64,000 nucleotides of DNA. Origin: an uncultured Spirochaetales bacterium. GTDB taxonomy: Bacteria; Spirochaetota; Spirochaetia; Sphaerochaetales; Sphaerochaetaceae. The translations under genes were made by a program, and so were the position numbers. Below the pieces are notes generated by a model. The model had not been told where the DNA came from. It saw only the letters and a list, made by a program, of their open reading frames with translations, and did no database searches. The stretch lies in assembly GCA_949297785.1 (NCBI GenBank), contig CASFTW010000011.1, forward strand, positions 1 through 64,000, in the 5' to 3' direction. Shown here one piece after another: positions 24,454-32,335 of the stretch (position 1 is its first letter; the number at the start of each line of letters is the position of its first letter).

Positions 24454-25190
24454 TCCTCAGTGTTGAGAATGTACATAAGACATTTGAAGGTATCGAAGTC
24501 CTCAAAGGTGTGAGCCTCTGTGTGGACAAAGGTGATGTGGTTTCCCTCATCGGACCCAGCGGAGCCGGAAAGACGACTCTGCTCAGGTGCATAAACTTCC
24601 TTGAGAGTGCAGACAGCGGAACTATGGAATTCGCCGGCAGAAAGTATGATATGCACAACACTCACACAAAAGAGAAGGCTGAGGTGAGAAAGAGAACAGG
24701 GTTCGTGTTCCAGAACTTTAACCTTTTCCGCAACAAAAGTGCACTTGAGAATGTGATGGAAGGCCTTGTGGTTGTGAGAAAGAAAACCAGGAAAGAAGCG
24801 GAGGACATAGCTTTCGCCACCCTCAGCAAGGTCGGAATCAGTACTTCCCTTGCCTCACATTATCCTTCTGAGCTTTCAGGAGGACAACAGCAGAGGGTTG
24901 CGATTGCCAGGGCTATTGCATCCAACCCTGAAATAGTTTATTTTGATGAGCCGACCAGCGCGCTTGATCCCGAACTTGCGGCAGAGGTCATTTCGATAAT
25001 GAAGATGCTTGCGGATGAGGGAATGACCATGCTAGTGGTGACCCATTCAATGGAACTGGCCAGAAGTGTTTCAAAACAGGTTGTGTTTCTGGATCATGGC
25101 GTTGTGATAGAAAAGGGAAATGCGGATGAGTTCTTCTCAAATCCGAAGGAGGCCAGGGTCCGTGATTTCCTTTCATTGGAGAGAGTATGA
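24450..25190 (+). CDS. Polar amino acid ABC transporter ATPase
   Basis: 246 residues from the ATG at 24450. It has Walker A GPSGAGKTT, signature LSGGQQQRVAIARAIA, Walker B IVYFDEPTSALDPE and H-loop VVTHSMELA. It is GlnQ/TcyN-like and energises the adjacent permease. It overlaps both neighbours by 4 bp. Confidence 0.94.
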   Translation: MILSVENVHKTFEGIEVLKGVSLCVDKGDVVSLIGPSGAGKTTLLRCINFLESADSGTMEFAGRKYDMHNTHTKEKAEVRKRTGFVFQNFNLFRNKSALENVMEGLVVVRKKTRKEAEDIAFATLSKVGISTSLASHYPSELSGGQQQRVAIARAIASNPEIVYFDEPTSALDPELAAEVISIMKMLADEGMTMLVVTHSMELARSVSKQVVFLDHGVVIEKGNADEFFSNPKEARVRDFLSLERV

Positions 25191-25990
25191 AGAAAATAAT
25201 AAAAATAGTCAGCGTTATGCTTTTTGTGTGTCTTGCACTTGTTTCCTGCAGCCGGGATGAAAGCAAAAATGAGGGAGATCTTCTTTCCCGCATTCAGGAG
25301 AGAGGGTACATGATAGTTGCGACTGAAGGCACATGGGCTCCATGGACATTCCATGACGAGAATGACGAGCTTGTCGGCTATGATATCGAGGTCGCAAAGG
25401 GAATTGCCGATTATCTCGGTGTTGATGTTCAGTTCGTCGAAGGTGAATGGGACGGTCTTTTCGCAGGTCTTAACTCCCGGCGTTACGATATTGTTGCAAA
25501 CGGTGTCGAGGTCACATCGGAAAGAAAAGAGACTTATGATTTCTCCGTTCCCTACGGGTATATCCGCACGGCTATAATCGTGCAGGATGGAAACGATGAA
25601 ATAACTTCCTTTGAGGATCTTGACGGCAAAACCACTGCAAATACACTGGCAAGCACATATGCCGCCCTTGCGGAAAGCTATGGTGCCACCGCAACAGGCG
25701 TCGATGATCTTGCACAGACCATCGAACTGCTGAGAGCCGGACGTGTTGATGCAACGCTCAATGCCGAGGTCACGTATTATGACTATATGAAGGCCCATCC
25801 GGATGCACCCATAAAAATTGCGGCCCTTACCGAGGATGCCTCGCAGGTTTCCATTCCTGTAAGAAAGGGCGAGGACAACGCATCCTTCCTTGCTGCGGTG
25901 AATGAAGCGATTGAGAAGATGAGACAGGAAGGAAAGCTCAGCGAGATATCGGAAAAGTATTTCGGTTTCGATATCTCATCAGCAAACTGA
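25187..25990 (+). CDS. Polar amino acid-binding lipoprotein, probably cystine
   Basis: 267 residues with a lipoprotein signal (LALVSC, Cys about 22). Family 3 SBP: GTWAPWTFHDENDELVGYDI, VEGEWDGLFAGLNSRRYDIV, SERKETYDFSVPY. The WDGLFAGL-SRRYD-V and ERK-YDFS patterns resemble FliY/TcyA cystine-binding proteins, so cystine is the leading ligand guess, though glutamine-type ligands are possible. Unlike the sugar importers here, the SBP gene is last in the operon and no intercistronic hairpin is present. A terminator follows. Confidence 0.88.
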   Translation: MKKIIKIVSVMLFVCLALVSCSRDESKNEGDLLSRIQERGYMIVATEGTWAPWTFHDENDELVGYDIEVAKGIADYLGVDVQFVEGEWDGLFAGLNSRRYDIVANGVEVTSERKETYDFSVPYGYIRTAIIVQDGNDEITSFEDLDGKTTANTLASTYAALAESYGATATGVDDLAQTIELLRAGRVDATLNAEVTYYDYMKAHPDAPIKIAALTEDASQVSIPVRKGEDNASFLAAVNEAIEKMRQEGKLSEISEKYFGFDISSAN

Positions 25991-26000
25991 TGTGAGATGA

Positions 26001-26035
26001 AAGTGCTGTTTTTGCGGCACTTCCTGTTTCTTTTT
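26001..26035 (+). terminator. Terminator after the amino acid importer
   Basis: Arms AAGTGCTG / CGGCACTT (one G.U pair) with a T-rich loop, followed by CCTGTTTCTTTTT. It lies 10 bases past the SBP stop. Confidence 0.6.
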
Positions 26036-26058
26036 GAGGTATGAGGGAGGTTAAACAT

Positions 26059-27069
26059 ATGGGAAAAACAATCAGGAATATTTTTTTACCGGTGATGCTG
26101 CTTTTGATCAGCGCTGTTTCCTGTGCATCCGCTGAGAGCATCGGGAAAATTGATTATTCAGCTCCCTCCTCATGGGCGTACTTTGCCGAGGGGGATGACA
26201 GGCCTGCCGATCTCTTTCTGATCTGCCCGACTGTCGATATGGGCAGCGGAGGCAACCTGAACATGGATATTTCCGATGAGGAGCTCAGGGCAAGTTTCAC
26301 CGGTGCGCTGAATATGGAGAGGGGAATATATGAAGATGTGACTGTGATGTATGCCCCTTTCTACAGGCAGATGACTTTCCCTGTATACGAAAAGATGATT
26401 GCTGAAGAGGGCAGACATCTCGAAATTGCCTATTGTGATGTTGAAGATGCCTTCCTCTACTACATCAACAACCTGAATGGCGGACGTCCGTTCATCCTTG
26501 CCGGCTTTTCGCAGGGTGCACAGCTTGCGCTGATGCTGCTTGAAGAATACTTTGATGATGAGGACCTTCAGGACCGGCTCATTGCAGCCTACTGCATAGG
26601 ATGGAAGGTGACAGAAGAGGATCTTGAGAAATATCCGCATCTGAAGATGGCAGAGAGTGATGATGATACAGGAGTGATCATCTCATTCAACAGTGAAGCT
26701 GAGAATATTGACGGTTCAATCATAGTGCCGCAGGGGGTGAGGACTCTTTCAATAAATCCCCTGAACTGGAAAACGGACAGCACATATGCTGACAGAGCAC
26801 TTAATGAAGGGGCCTGCTTCACGGATTATTCAAGTGCAGTCACATCTGAAACGCCCCATCTTACGGGTGCTTACATTGATCCCGGGAGGGGAACGCTCAG
26901 GGTAACAGACGTCGACCCTTCCGATTACAGCAGCCCGCTGTTTCCCGACGGGGTATATCATCTTTACGATTACCAGTTCTTTTTCAGGAATCTTCAGGAG
27001 AATGTCGCGCTGAGGACCGCTTCATGGCTTGAAGCGCATGAAAGAACTTCTCTCAGGAATGCTTCCTGA
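26059..27069 (+). CDS. DUF3089 alpha/beta-hydrolase lipoprotein
   Basis: 336 residues from the ATG at 26059, with AGGGAGG eight bases upstream. The signal sequence contains a plausible lipobox (SAVSC). It belongs to DUF3089: WAYFAEGDDRPADLFLICPT near the start, nucleophile elbow G-F-S-Q-G-A in mid-protein, and a C-terminal YHLYDYQFFFRNLQENVALR region that would supply the catalytic His. A lysophospholipase or esterase role is often suggested for the family but is unproven. Single gene, convergent with the small gene at 27082. Confidence 0.75.
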   Translation: MGKTIRNIFLPVMLLLISAVSCASAESIGKIDYSAPSSWAYFAEGDDRPADLFLICPTVDMGSGGNLNMDISDEELRASFTGALNMERGIYEDVTVMYAPFYRQMTFPVYEKMIAEEGRHLEIAYCDVEDAFLYYINNLNGGRPFILAGFSQGAQLALMLLEEYFDDEDLQDRLIAAYCIGWKVTEEDLEKYPHLKMAESDDDTGVIISFNSEAENIDGSIIVPQGVRTLSINPLNWKTDSTYADRALNEGACFTDYSSAVTSETPHLTGAYIDPGRGTLRVTDVDPSDYSSPLFPDGVYHLYDYQFFFRNLQENVALRTASWLEAHERTSLRNAS

Positions 27070-27081
27070 TCAGAAAGGCAT

Positions 27082-27351
27082 TCAGAACTGATGTCCGAGT
27101 TCTTTCACTTTTGCAGTTATTTCCGCTTCCGGTGAGTTCTTTCCCGACAGCCGGAAGCTCTCGTCAATAAGACGGCCTTCGCCTTCAAAATATGCGATCT
27201 TCGGATCGACCAGTTCATACAGCCCTTTGCCGTCATGACCGGTGGCATAATATGAACCGTTGATCAGACATATGTTTTCTCTTGTTTCCTGCAGGAGATG
27301 TTCCTGCCTCAGTTCCATTTTTCCCATTTTTCTCAATACACCCTGTGCCAT
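27082..27351 (-). CDS. Small hypothetical protein
   Basis: Up to 89 residues, with alternative starts at the internal Met codons about 9 and 12. The segment ICLINGSYYATGHDGKGLYELVDPKIAYFEGEGRLI looks protein-like and may form a small beta-sheet. Not recognised. No clear ribosome site. No signal peptide or membrane segment. Confidence 0.45.
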   Translation of the reverse strand: MAQGVLRKMGKMELRQEHLLQETRENICLINGSYYATGHDGKGLYELVDPKIAYFEGEGRLIDESFRLSGKNSPEAEITAKVKELGHQF

Positions 27352-27429
27352 CTAACAACATGCCGGTACTGATTGTCAAATGGAAAACTGCGGTTAAAGT
27401 GGAAAAAATATGTTTTTCATGTGTAGATG

Positions 27430-27463
27430 AAACGAAAACAGGCTGCCACTCAAGACAGCCTGT
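27430..27463 (-). terminator. Terminator of the HTH/channel-like gene
   Basis: Perfect 8-bp arms ACAGGCTG / CAGCCTGT. On the minus strand the stem is followed by TTTTCGTTT. It lies just past the stop at 27492. Confidence 0.7.
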
Positions 27464-27491
27464 AACGGTTTTCTCCAAAAAAGAAGGTTGA

Positions 27492-29240
27492 TCATACACC
27501 CCACATGTAGGCCATTGCCGGGATTGCGATGAACATCGCCACGGTGCACAGTGTGAGGATCACGAAAAGAACTCTCAGCTTTATGCCGTTGTATGCGATA
27601 AGCACTTTGTCTTTTCTCACCTGAGCCCTCTTTGCCGCAATGGACTGGTATGTCATTATCATGATGACGGCGAGGGTGAAAATATTGATCATCGTTATGA
27701 GCGAGAAGATTCCCGCATCAGATACCATAGAGAGACCGACGAGCATGGAAGATATTACGCCGAAAAGGCCTGTACCGAGCATCCCTATGCTGTCTTCGCC
27801 GGTATAGCTCTGGCTGTAGAATGCGATTATGATCCAGATCACGACGCTGAAGAGGTTAATGAAAGCCTGAAGGAAGAGCGACATTCCTGCACGGTTTGCC
27901 CTGACTATGATCTCAAGCTGCGTTCTCACCGAGTCTTCAAAATGAACAGCAGGATCGTTATTCGTGTCATAGTAATAGTTGAGACGCAGGGTGAAATTCT
28001 TCATCTCATCTGTTTCGTTGATGAGCCTGTAGCCTGATGTGACACCGAAATAGGGCGTGAAGCCGCTTACAAGTGTTCCTTCGCTGTCAGTTGAGGTATC
28101 TGGCACATAGCGTATGTAATCGGCATCCATGGTTGGCAGGATATACATCTTGAACTGGACGGAATCCAGAGGATAGCGCACGCTGTCGAATGCTTTCTCG
28201 AATTTTGCGCTGAATCTTATCTTCTGGTAGCACATCGTCCTGAGGTTTCCCTCTTCATCGTAATACTGCACTTCCTCAAGTTCCTTCAGCGTTCCCAGCG
28301 TATCAGGGACAAACTCTCCGTTGCCGATCACAAACATTGTCTCTTTGTCCGTCAGTACGTTTGAAGGTGTCTCACCAGGATAGTATTCCCTGTCATGGGT
28401 GTCGACCCAGTATTCGAAATAGTCGTAATGATCATCGATCCATTCGTCATATGAGAAGGTCTGTACAGGGAGTGTTTCCCCGCTTTCCGCATAGTAGTCG
28501 GTGATGATCTGGTCGGCAAGCACGTTTCTGGCATAATGGCGGAACATTTCCCTGAATTCATCCTTGTCGAACTTGAAGTACAGCTGCATTCTGCCTTCAT
28601 ATGACGAGGTTGCGGATTCGATGTTCTTGATCTTCTCGAGAACGGCGCCGACAGTGACTTCGACATAGTAAGCATCAGGGTTATTGGCTTTCGATGTGCT
28701 TTCAAGATCATCATGGTATTTCACCTGGACCGGATCATACTTATCATATGAGAGACCGTCGCTTCCGATCTTGTATTTGTGCAGATCGCCTGTTCTCTCG
28801 ACAAGCACTTCACTTGCACAGAAGATGATGTAGGCAATGAGCGGAACGGCTATGACAAGCACGGAGAGAATGAGCTTTATTCTCTTCTTGTATCCTATCA
28901 TTTTCCAGTTTCTTGATATGAAATGCCTCTGTCTCTGACGTTCGATGTCATTTTCGATGTCATTTCTCTGGATGGAAATGAGATCCATATCAAGCGGAAG
29001 CTTCTCGAGATCGGGAAGCTCTTTGTCATCATCAATGAGGCTTTCAAGCGGAATGAAGAAGTATGCGGCGACTTTTGCGCATATCTTTCTTGTCGGTTCT
29101 TCCTTTCCGCTGAGAATATCATTGATTTTCGATTCGCTCACAGATATTGCCCTGTAAAGCGAAATACCGTGCTTTTCCTCAAGAAAAGCTCCCAGTTTTT
29201 TCAGTTTGTCCTTTGTTTTCTTTCCCACTGTATTATTCAT
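27492..29240 (-). CDS. HTH-bearing membrane protein with ligand-gated-channel-like domain
   Basis: 582 residues. Residues about 10-70 resemble an XRE-type HTH (LYRAISVSESKINDILSGKE, then ICAKVAAYFFIPLESLI). One membrane segment follows at about 119-141. Residues about 145-450 lie outside the membrane and contain YYVEVTVGAVLEKIKNIES and FEKAFDSVRYPLDSVQFKMYI, which resemble the first strands and the Y-P-F-D-x-Q motif of pentameric ligand-gated ion channels. Four C-terminal membrane segments follow (about 450-475, 483-505, 510-533, 555-578), as in such channels. A DUF4436-like membrane protein is the main alternative, since that family shares the Y-P-x-D motif and topology. No Cys loop and no Pro in the first segment. 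Not confidently assigned. Confidence 0.6.
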   Translation of the reverse strand: MNNTVGKKTKDKLKKLGAFLEEKHGISLYRAISVSESKINDILSGKEEPTRKICAKVAAYFFIPLESLIDDDKELPDLEKLPLDMDLISIQRNDIENDIERQRQRHFISRNWKMIGYKKRIKLILSVLVIAVPLIAYIIFCASEVLVERTGDLHKYKIGSDGLSYDKYDPVQVKYHDDLESTSKANNPDAYYVEVTVGAVLEKIKNIESATSSYEGRMQLYFKFDKDEFREMFRHYARNVLADQIITDYYAESGETLPVQTFSYDEWIDDHYDYFEYWVDTHDREYYPGETPSNVLTDKETMFVIGNGEFVPDTLGTLKELEEVQYYDEEGNLRTMCYQKIRFSAKFEKAFDSVRYPLDSVQFKMYILPTMDADYIRYVPDTSTDSEGTLVSGFTPYFGVTSGYRLINETDEMKNFTLRLNYYYDTNNDPAVHFEDSVRTQLEIIVRANRAGMSLFLQAFINLFSVVIWIIIAFYSQSYTGEDSIGMLGTGLFGVISSMLVGLSMVSDAGIFSLITMINIFTLAVIMIMTYQSIAAKRAQVRKDKVLIAYNGIKLRVLFVILTLCTVAMFIAIPAMAYMWGV

Positions 29241-29374
29241 AAGCCGTAATAATATATGGAAATAGGAATGCTTGGGAAGTATGCGGATGTGAAAGTCTGT
29301 TAACGTTGGATATTAATTTTTTCTATTTTTGTTACATTCTGCTTTTCTTTTTGTTTTCATATAAGAGGTGTGTT

Positions 29375-29779
29375 GTGTGTACAGGAATAATAGCTGTTGA
29401 TGAAAAATACGGATATTCGCTTTTCGGCAGAAGACTGTCGAAAGACAGAGTGATGCTTGATGACATTGTAATGGGCCTCGGTGAAGGGGATAATCTGTAT
29501 GTATCTGAATACAGCTATGATATTTTTCCGGATGATGCAAGGAAAAAAATTATCTGTCCGCTGCCGGATGAAATTCCTCCTGATGCCGTTTTTTTCTTCG
29601 AAGCGGAAGATTTTTCATCATTTCCTCTGAACCGGCTGATCGTCTACAGATGGAACAGGCATTATCCGTCAGATGTGAAATACAACCCGTATCTTCACGG
29701 ATGGAAAAGAATTTCCTCATCTGATTTCAGGGGAAACTCGCATGAGAAGATCACAAAGGAGGTTTATGCGAAATGCTGA
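29375..29779 (+). CDS. Conserved small protein of unknown function (often labelled ribonuclease Z)
   Basis: 134 residues from a GTG at 29375, chosen because AAGAGG lies six bases upstream and the protein-like sequence starts there. The pattern G-x-S-L-F-GRRLSKDRVML ... VSEYSYDIF ... FFEAEDF ... IVYRWNRHYPSDV ... SHEKITKEVY matches a small family common in Firmicutes. Database entries often carry the label ribonuclease Z, but no metallo-beta-lactamase motif is present, so I treat the function as unknown. It overlaps the downstream nuclease gene by 7 bp. Confidence 0.65.
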   Translation: MCTGIIAVDEKYGYSLFGRRLSKDRVMLDDIVMGLGEGDNLYVSEYSYDIFPDDARKKIICPLPDEIPPDAVFFFEAEDFSSFPLNRLIVYRWNRHYPSDVKYNPYLHGWKRISSSDFRGNSHEKITKEVYAKC

Positions 29780-30750
29780 GAAGGACCGCTGAGGTAATGA
29801 AAATTCTGGCAATTGTATCTGTTTTTGTGTTTTCGTTTGCATCCTGCAGCCCTGATATGTTTTTTCCTGAAAAAGAAGATGGTGAAAGCATTCCAAGTTC
29901 CGGCATTGCGGCATTTCAGAATCATGCGGATATAATTTCAACTCCAATCGATGATGACCTTGCATTCATTCAATATAATGATAATCAGCCGGAATTTGCT
30001 GAAGATGACTGGAATGGAGGCAGATATTATATATATCTGTCTGAGCTTGATGAATTTGGTCGTGTAGGTGTTACACAAGGCTTATTTGATTATGAGCATT
30101 TTCCAGATGAGGAAAGAGGCAGTATCAGTTCCGTAACTCCAACCGGCTGGGTCAATAATTCATATTCGATAGTATCCGGCGGATATCTTCTTAATCGATG
30201 TCATACGCTGGGCCATCAATTCAGCGGAATAAACGCGGAACCGCGTGCTCTGATTGCCGGAACACGTTTTTTCAACATAGAAGGCAATCTGCCTTTTGAA
30301 AATATTGTTGCGGATCATATGAAAGAAAATAACGGTTCGGAAAGCGAGGTGATGCATCAGGTGCTTGTCAGGGTGACGCCTGATTTCTATGAAGATAATC
30401 TTTTCTGTCATGGTGTTATTTATGAAGCAGACTGCATGCAATGCGATGATATTGATTTTGCCGTTTATATGATGAATAAACAGCCTGGAATAACCATTGA
30501 TTACCGGACAGGTGATAACTGGGCAAATGACGGGGAAAGTCCAATTGACACATCCGTTCTTCCTGGTGCAACGGCTTATGTATACAGCAGAGACAGTGAT
30601 AAATTTCATTTGCCTTCATGCCGTTTCGCCGTGAATATGAAAGAGGAAAACCGTGTTGATATTACTGCTCCCTATGAATGGATGGTTGATAAGCTAGAAC
30701 TTTCACCATGTGGGATATGTAATCCATATCCTGTACAACAGCCGGCCTGA
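29773..30750 (+). CDS. DNA/RNA non-specific endonuclease lipoprotein (EndA/NucA-like)
   Basis: 325 residues (317 if the ATG at 29797 is used). The lipoprotein signal ends F-A-S-C. The core is the beta-beta-alpha-metal nuclease domain: SVTPTGW, then LLNRCHTLGHQFSGINAEPR with the catalytic His in N-R-C-H, and GTRFFNIEGNLPFENIVADH. After about residue 255 a second domain, YVYSRDSDKFHLPSCRFAVNM...SPCGICNP, has two Cys pairs like the Ada-type metal-binding domain often fused to streptococcal DNA-entry nucleases. It would degrade extracellular nucleic acid at the cell surface or in the periplasm. Confidence 0.85.
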   Translation: MLRRTAEVMKILAIVSVFVFSFASCSPDMFFPEKEDGESIPSSGIAAFQNHADIISTPIDDDLAFIQYNDNQPEFAEDDWNGGRYYIYLSELDEFGRVGVTQGLFDYEHFPDEERGSISSVTPTGWVNNSYSIVSGGYLLNRCHTLGHQFSGINAEPRALIAGTRFFNIEGNLPFENIVADHMKENNGSESEVMHQVLVRVTPDFYEDNLFCHGVIYEADCMQCDDIDFAVYMMNKQPGITIDYRTGDNWANDGESPIDTSVLPGATAYVYSRDSDKFHLPSCRFAVNMKEENRVDITAPYEWMVDKLELSPCGICNPYPVQQPA

Positions 30751-30795
30751 TTCATAGAATAATGCCGATCAGATTAAAAACAGACTTGCCGGTGT

Positions 30796-30824
30796 TTGCA
30801 TCAGTAGTGCAATTATGCTATAGT
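30796..30824 (+). promoter_or_regulatory. Promoter of the queuosine-precursor transporter gene
   Basis: TTGCAT (30796-30801) and TATAGT (30819-30824) are 17 bp apart. The ATG lies only nine bases after the -10 box and no Shine-Dalgarno is present, so the mRNA may be leaderless. Confidence 0.6.
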
Positions 30825-30832
30825 CCATCCTC

Positions 30833-31504
30833 ATGAATAACAAGGTCTCGGAAAACCCTTCAAAAAACCGGAAAGGTGATTTCTCACCGCTTGTCGTAAT
30901 CACAGCTTTTCTGGTCACTCTTTATCTCGTTGCCAATCTGATGGCAGTCAAGATCATCTCAATCGGATCTTTGTCGCTTTTTGATGCAGGAACAATCACA
31001 TTCCCTTTTGCTTACATGGCAGGGGATGTGCTGGCAGAAGTATGGGGATACAGGACGGCACGCAAAGTCATTTATCTGACATTCATATGCAATGCAATGC
31101 TTGTCATCTTCACCTCAATCGGTGTTGTGTTGCCTTATCCTGATTACATGGAACCTGTCCAGAGGGCATATTCCGTGATTTACACCTATGTGCCGCGTAT
31201 TGTCATCGCTTCCCTTATTTCCTTTCTTCTGGGACAGCTGGCAAATGCAAAGGTGCTTGTCTGGATAAAGGAAAAGCAGAAAGACGGGAAACTGCTGTGG
31301 GTGAGGACGATAGCATCCTCTGCCGTGGGATATGTCTTTGACACTGTGTTTTTCGTTATCATCGCATTCGCAGGGACAACACCTGCATCCGATCTTCTGT
31401 CAATGATCATCGTGCAGTATGCGGCCAAAATACTGATCGAGGCTGTGGCCGGCACTCCTCTTGCATATGCCGTGATCGGACTTTTGAAAAGGAAGTTCCT
31501 ATGA
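30833..31504 (+). CDS. yhhQ: Queuosine precursor transporter (YhhQ/VUT family)
   Basis: 223 residues with about six membrane segments. YhhQ signatures: LVANLMAVKIISIG, GTITFPFAYMAGDVLAEVWGYR and a C-terminal AKILIEAVAGTPLAYAVIGLLK. YhhQ imports preQ0/preQ1 and in some bacteria queuine or queuosine for tRNA modification. Its stop overlaps the start of a radical-SAM gene (ATGA), which suggests salvage of queuine or queuosine. No preQ1 riboswitch is visible in the very short upstream region. Confidence 0.9.
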   Translation: MNNKVSENPSKNRKGDFSPLVVITAFLVTLYLVANLMAVKIISIGSLSLFDAGTITFPFAYMAGDVLAEVWGYRTARKVIYLTFICNAMLVIFTSIGVVLPYPDYMEPVQRAYSVIYTYVPRIVIASLISFLLGQLANAKVLVWIKEKQKDGKLLWVRTIASSAVGYVFDTVFFVIIAFAGTTPASDLLSMIIVQYAAKILIEAVAGTPLAYAVIGLLKRKFL

Positions 31505-32190
31505 GCGGACTGGTACGTTACAGCACAATTGATTCGGGCCTGAAAAGGGAATTCCTTCTGCTTCAGGGTGCAGGCTGTGCATGGAGGAAATGCACTTTCT
31601 GTGATTATTATCTTGATACTTCATCCGATCCGTTTGTCATTAATGAGTCTGTTCTTGATATGGTGAGCGGAAAATACGGCGTTCTCGATATAATAAACTC
31701 GGGTTCTGCTATGGAACTTGATGACCGTACGCTTGGCAGGATCTGTGCGACAGTGAAGGAAAAAGGGATAAAGGATCTCTGGTTTGAGGCTCACTGGATG
31801 TACCGTAATTCTCTTGCCGGCTTTGCAGAGCAGTTTGACTGCCGTGTGCATTACAGGGTGGGCGTTGAAACTTTCAATCCCGACCTGAGGCTGAAATGGA
31901 AAAAAGGCATAGGACGGGATGTTACAGCAGAAGAAATACGCAGGTATTTTGACGGTATATGTCTTCTTGCAGGGGTGAAGGGCCAGACACTTGAAGACAT
32001 AAAATCATCGGTGGAAACTGCCGAAAGACTCTTTGATTATTATTCCGTCAATCTCTTCTGCCCGAATTCCTCGCAGGAGGAAAGGGACGATGAACTTGCC
32101 GATGCGTTTATAAGACAAATCGTACCTTCCCTGAGAAAGAGCCGCAAGGCGGAAATCCTCATCGACAATACAGATCTGGGAGTAGGCTGA
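31501..32190 (+). CDS. Radical-SAM protein, probable queuine lyase (QueL-like)
   Basis: 229 residues. The cluster motif is GCAWRKCTFCDY, that is C26-x4-C31-x2-C34, one residue longer than the standard C-x3-C-x2-C. Further conserved-looking parts are LLLQGAGC, DIINSGSAMELDD, LWFEAHWMYRN and YRVGVETFNPDLR. Small radical-SAM proteins encoded beside yhhQ include QueL of clostridia, which trims queuine to a preQ1-type base for tRNA-guanine transglycosylase. The gene order and ATGA coupling support that role, but a QueK-type hydrolase is not in the window. Too short to be a SPASM-type sulfatase-maturing enzyme. Confidence 0.7.
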   Translation: MSGLVRYSTIDSGLKREFLLLQGAGCAWRKCTFCDYYLDTSSDPFVINESVLDMVSGKYGVLDIINSGSAMELDDRTLGRICATVKEKGIKDLWFEAHWMYRNSLAGFAEQFDCRVHYRVGVETFNPDLRLKWKKGIGRDVTAEEIRRYFDGICLLAGVKGQTLEDIKSSVETAERLFDYYSVNLFCPNSSQEERDDELADAFIRQIVPSLRKSRKAEILIDNTDLGVG

Positions 32191-32205
32191 GCCTGCTCCT
32201 TTTTA
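32179..32205 (+). terminator. Terminator after the queuosine salvage genes
   Basis: Arms GGAGTAGGC / GCCTGCTCC (one G.U pair) followed by TTTTT. The stem starts inside the end of the radical-SAM gene. Confidence 0.8.
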
Positions 32206-32257
32206 TTGCCGGAAGAAAGTCACACTTGTGCCGGTGAAAAAAAGTGAAAAATTTTTC

Positions 32258-32314
32258 TTGACAGCTGGAAAAACCTGTGAGATAAAGATTCTAGGTTCAT
32301 TTAACCGGTTAAAT
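32258..32314 (+). promoter_or_regulatory. Promoter and palindromic LacI operator of the sugar importer
   Basis: TTGACA (32258-32263) and GATAAA (32281-32286) are 17 bp apart. ATTTAACCGGTTAAAT (32299-32314) is a perfect 16-bp palindrome with a central CG, just after the expected start point, as for a LacI-type roadblock. The repressor is probably the product of 36810-37847. Confidence 0.8.
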
Positions 32315-32335
32315 TAACCAAAAAGGAGAAATACA

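Noticed and set aside
25094-25798. A 234-codon open frame on the minus strand
   Set aside because: It is antisense to the amino acid ATPase and SBP genes, both with full motifs and coupled starts.
27492-29240. Calling the membrane protein a plain XRE regulator
   Set aside because: The HTH-like part is only about 70 of 582 residues and degenerate; the bulk is an external domain and membrane bundle.
30751-30832. A preQ1 riboswitch before the YhhQ gene
   Set aside because: The promoter lies almost at the start codon, leaving no room for an aptamer, and no preQ1-like stem and loop is visible.
31501-32190. The radical-SAM protein as the maturase of the three sulfatases
   Set aside because: At 229 residues it lacks SPASM cysteines and length, and it is coupled to a queuosine transporter far from the sulfatase locus.
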